Of a stretch of DNA of 64,000 bases, positions 61,413 to 64,000 are shown in pieces. Source of the stretch: Stictocephala bisonia (taxonomy: Eukaryota > Arthropoda > Insecta > Hemiptera > Membracidae); the NCBI GenBank assembly GCA_035578905.1, contig JAQJVL010000125.1:62001-126000 (forward strand), read 5' to 3'. Position numbers and translations under genes: made by a program. Under the pieces are notes generated by a model, which saw only the letters and a program-made list of their open reading frames with translations, did no database searches and was not told the origin of the DNA. Each line of letters starts with the position of its first letter. Within the stretch, counting starts at the first letter, position 1.

Positions 61413-61781
61413 CTCTTCATCTTGCAATGCGTCGTCAGATAAAACATAAATAAACACTAAAAACACAGTCACAGTATACACTTTACACACTTAAACACGA
61501 AAGGCGCACGCAAGTACCGGCCCAGGTCACGGCGGACAGCTGACTGATCTTGGAGCTGCTTCTAATTGTTATGTCACTCCCTCCCTCCCTCTTCTGTTAT
61601 CAGCTGTTCCTTGGGCATCTGGCTTATTTAGTAGACAGTTGTACAGGATGTGCGATTTGAACTGTAGTTTTTCATTCATTAGATTAGGGTCGTTTTTGGT
61701 TGATTTGTAAATTTCAAATTCTTCTAAGCAGTTCAAACGTCTATTTCGGCAATAATGTAAAATGTCCATGTTTTTTTGAAT

Positions 61782-61988
61782 TTAATGTAATGAATGGTTT
61801 TTATCAATGAGATGCTGGGCAACAGTGGATTTTTGATTTTCGAGCTTGGGGTCAGGGTGGTGTTCTTTAAATCTATTGTGGAAAGGTCTGCAGGTTTGTC
61901 CAATATAATTGTCAGGGCAATTGTCGCAAGTGATCCTGTATACTCCCGTTTTCTCATATTTATCCAGAGGTTTTTTGTCTGAATTCAA
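61782..61988 (-). pseudogene. GIY-YIG endonuclease domain of the Penelope element
   Basis: Reads YEKTGVYRITCDNCPDNYIG then QTCRPFHNRFKEHH and STVAQHLIDKNHS. GVY...YIG is the GIY-YIG signature, and the conserved Arg and His of the nuclease follow. Frame breaks separate it from the reverse transcriptase upstream and from a C-terminal stretch (CRNRRLNCLEEFEIYKST, in another frame at about 61680-61760). The domain nicks target DNA in intact elements. Confidence 0.85.
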
Positions 61989-62397
61989 GAGATTTTGTAT
62001 CTTGTTTGTAGTTCAGAATGCTAGTTTTATGTCGTGACGTTTCAATTCGTTCTTAAGGTAGTGCTCAATTGACTGGTTGTATTCTACACATATGAATTTT
62101 TTATTATTATTGTGATCATCTGGTTTTGTATTTTTGTTTTTATGTTTATAAATTAAGTTGTCTATTATATTCCTCGAGTATCCATTTGATTCTGCAATGT
62201 GTTTGATTATTTGTACCTCTTTATTGTAATTTTTCTGTGACAGGGACGTTAATTAACCTGTAGACAAGTGAGTTATAAGCTGCCATTTTTTGAGAGTGGG
62301 GGTGATATGACGTGGATAGTTTGGTTGGATGTTGTGGCTTTTCTAAAAATACAAAACTCAATTTTAGTACTTTTCCTTATGGTCAGATCTAGAAAAT

Positions 62398-62928
62398 TTA
62401 ACTTGTTTGATTGTTCAATTTCCATGGTAAATTTAATTTTTGGAGATAACTGTTTAAATAGTTGTGTAGTATATTAAGTTGTCGGGTACTGCCATTGAAT
62501 ATTAAAAATGTGTCATCAACGTATCTGAAGTACATAAAAATTTTGTTCTTGATTTTATTTTTCTCTGAAAAAATTAGATTGTTTTCCATGTGGTTTAGGT
62601 AGATGTCTGCTAAAAGGCCAGATAGTGGGGAGCCCATAGCTAATCCGTCAGTTTGTTTGTAGTATTTGTTGTTGAAGCAGAAGTAGTTTTGGTCCAAAGT
62701 TTCTTTTAATAAGTTCATTCATTCGTTAATTGCTTCAGGTAAGAGGTTTGAGCTCCTTAATTTCATGTTCGCTATTTCTAAGGTTTCATTGATCGGAACG
62801 TTTGTGTAAAGATTGACAATGTCAAATGAAGCCATTATACAGCGGTTTCGGATAATTACATCTTTGGTTTTTTCTATAAATTCGTAAGAGTTTTTCAAGC
62901 TGTAATTGGTGATTGTAATTGGTTTCAA
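62398..62928 (-). pseudogene. Penelope reverse transcriptase fragment, one in-frame stop
   Basis: Two frames in the same phase (62928-62719 and 62718-62398) are separated by a single TGA. They contain IMASFDIVNLYTNVPINETL, then YYKQTDGLAMGSPLSGLLAD, IYLNHMEN and MYFRYVDDTFLIFNGS: the palm motifs including the catalytic YVDD and the GLAMGSPLSG motif typical of this class. The fingers region before FDIVN is missing. Confidence 0.9.
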
Positions 62929-62962
62929 GCTGTAATTAATAAATAAAATAGATACAGGAATC

Positions 62963-63115
62963 GGATTACAGTGCTAGACACATATGGGCTTCAGAAAAAG
63001 CCCATGGTGAATTTGGCCTACGGAGAATTCACTATCTATCGTGCCCAATTCAATCTAATCTAACCAGACACCTATGTTTCTAAGGGCAATCCTAAATCCA
63101 TGGCTATAATTTTTC
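62963..63115 (+). mobile_element. 3' continuation of the interrupted LINE
   Basis: Directly follows the right target duplication; CGGATTACAGTGCTAGACAC and the following sequence continue the host LINE of 59560-61271 (…AGGCACATCGTAAGCAAGATC…TGTTGGCAAG on the left). Non-coding tail. Confidence 0.5.
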
Positions 63116-63279
63116 AACATCAGCTCTACTTAAATAAACCAGAAAAAAATTTATATAACCACTAATTGTGTTTACAATCAGGAATCAGTATAAGAATGCA
63201 AGGCCTTAAACATTACAGGCTTTTCTGTCCTCAAATATACATTTTTTTTTTACTTTTTACAAGTTCAAGAAGTAATTAC

Positions 63280-63537
63280 CAACCCTTCAGTATATCCTGA
63301 AGTCCCCGCCTGCAGAGATCTGATGTGATTGTAGTCGATGGATTCATAGCAGGTCCCATATTAATTTCCAGAAGAATAGGTGTATAGTCATCGGTCAGCA
63401 AGAAGTCAGCTCCATAGAGCTCAAAACTGTTCATTCGATCAATCATTTCATCTTGAGAAGCTAGAAGAGCGCCAATAATGCCTTGTTTAATTCCTGGTAG
63501 AATGACTTCACTCCACTTGCCTGGTTCTCCAATATCA
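63280..63537 (-). CDS. TTLL3-like: Tubulin glycylase (TTLL3-like), single internal exon
   Basis: The minus-strand acceptor TCATTTTCAG ends at 63538. The exon encodes DIGEPGKWSEVILPGIKQGI, then IDRMNSFELYGADFLLTDDY, TPILLEINMGPAMNPSTTIT and SDLCRRGLQDILKG. SFELYGADF and the metal-binding LLEIN motif belong to the ATP-grasp domain of the tubulin-tyrosine-ligase-like family. The Asn-Ser-Phe-Glu-Leu-Tyr form with PSTTIT fits TTLL3/TTLL8 glycylases, which add glycine to tubulin in cilia and flagella. The likely donor is GTAATT at 63279-63274 (weak); the frame otherwise runs to a stop in the intron. Upstream exons lie beyond 64000; no downstream exon was found in the window. Confidence 0.85.
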
Positions 63538-64000
63538 CTGAAAATGAAATGGTCTCGGTGCAATAAATCTGATTTACACAAATTGAATAAAACGCATATT
63601 ATAATTAATAAATAATCGTAAATAAACATTTCTGAATTTACCAATCACAGTGTACAACATACACATAAAAATCTTAATCAATATGCATTATCAATGTATT
63701 TTAAAATAAATTAACTACTGCACATTAATATATTAAACAGCTAAAATTGGTCATAGAGCAATTGGTTGTTGATAGAAATATTTATGATCTATACATTCAG
63801 CCCAGTTCCATTATTTTATGGCAGTATGGGGATGAACAAATGATTTTAATATGAACCAATTTGTAAATAATTTGAAGCAGAGAAAATAAAATCAGCATAA
63901 TGCCTAGTTAAAACTTGTTTCTATGAATACGTGTTATCAACAGTCTGCAGGATACCAGCCCACCTTTCTGGGAGATAAACACAACATACATCAGAGATGT
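63538..64000 (-). other. Intron upstream of the TTLL3-like exon
   Basis: AT-rich. The open frame extending from the exon into this stretch (start at 63644) is intronic. No further exon could be identified before the window end. Confidence 0.6.

Larger units (their letters stand above)
61272..62950 (-). mobile_element. Penelope-like element, 5'-truncated, 12-bp target duplication
   Basis: Flanked by a perfect 12-bp direct repeat GATACAGGAATC (61260-61271 and 62951-62962). On the minus strand it carries a Penelope-type reverse transcriptase fragment, a GIY-YIG endonuclease segment and a 3' region with a hammerhead-ribozyme motif. This combination is specific to Penelope-like elements. The 5' end is cut inside the reverse transcriptase. 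The host LINE continues on both sides. Confidence 0.92.

Noticed and set aside
63538..63644. N-terminal extension of the TTLL3-like frame starting with Met at 63644
   Set aside because: It reads through a good acceptor (TCATTTTCAG) into AT-rich intron and has no family similarity; the exon starts at 63537.

Overview
The window looks like animal nuclear DNA, most likely from an insect. It is AT-rich, has long introns with GT/AG borders, and is packed with eukaryotic transposons (Tc1/mariner, pogo/Tigger, hAT, PIF/Harbinger, piggyBac-like, LINEs, tRNA-derived SINEs, a Penelope-like element). The species cannot be named from the sequence. Only about 2 kb of the 64 kb is conserved host coding sequence.

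Left half (1 to about 30.8 kb, + strand): one host gene, canonical poly(A) polymerase (PAPOLA / Drosophila hiiragi type). Twelve coding exons can be spliced by eye in one continuous frame to a stop at 30746-30748. They give 570 residues; the N-terminus lies before the window. The introns carry a TTAA-flanked piggyBac-like element (2.2-4.1 kb), LINE and SINE copies, a hairpin retroposon with a 15-bp target duplication, mariner remnants, tandem repeats, and a larger TTAA-flanked element (26.3-30.4 kb) with further TTAA elements nested in it.

Right half (30.8 to 63.2 kb): an intergenic region dominated by transposons. In order: a DD41D mariner with an intact 360-residue transposase and a TTAA element nested outside its ORF; a LINE broken by an inverted G-quadruplex-type minisatellite; a second array of the same minisatellite; a TTAA MITE; a Tigger-type MITE with a Harbinger remnant inside; a pogo/Tigger element with one frameshift in its transposase; a second full hairpin retroposon; SINEs; a decayed transposon-like gene; an internally deleted hAT with perfect 8-bp target duplications; LINE remnants; and a Penelope-like element with a GIY-YIG domain and a hammerhead-ribozyme motif, inserted in an older LINE with a 12-bp target duplication.

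Right edge (63.28-63.54 kb, - strand): one exon of a tubulin-tyrosine-ligase-like protein of the TTLL3 glycylase type, whose upstream exons lie beyond the window.

The two host genes are not functionally linked in any visible way. The most unusual signal is the hairpin retroposon family (12.6, 40.1 and 49.3 kb). Its ~120-bp arms stay matched to each other within a copy while differing between copies, and its 12-17 bp target duplications are of the kind made by LINE-type retroposition.
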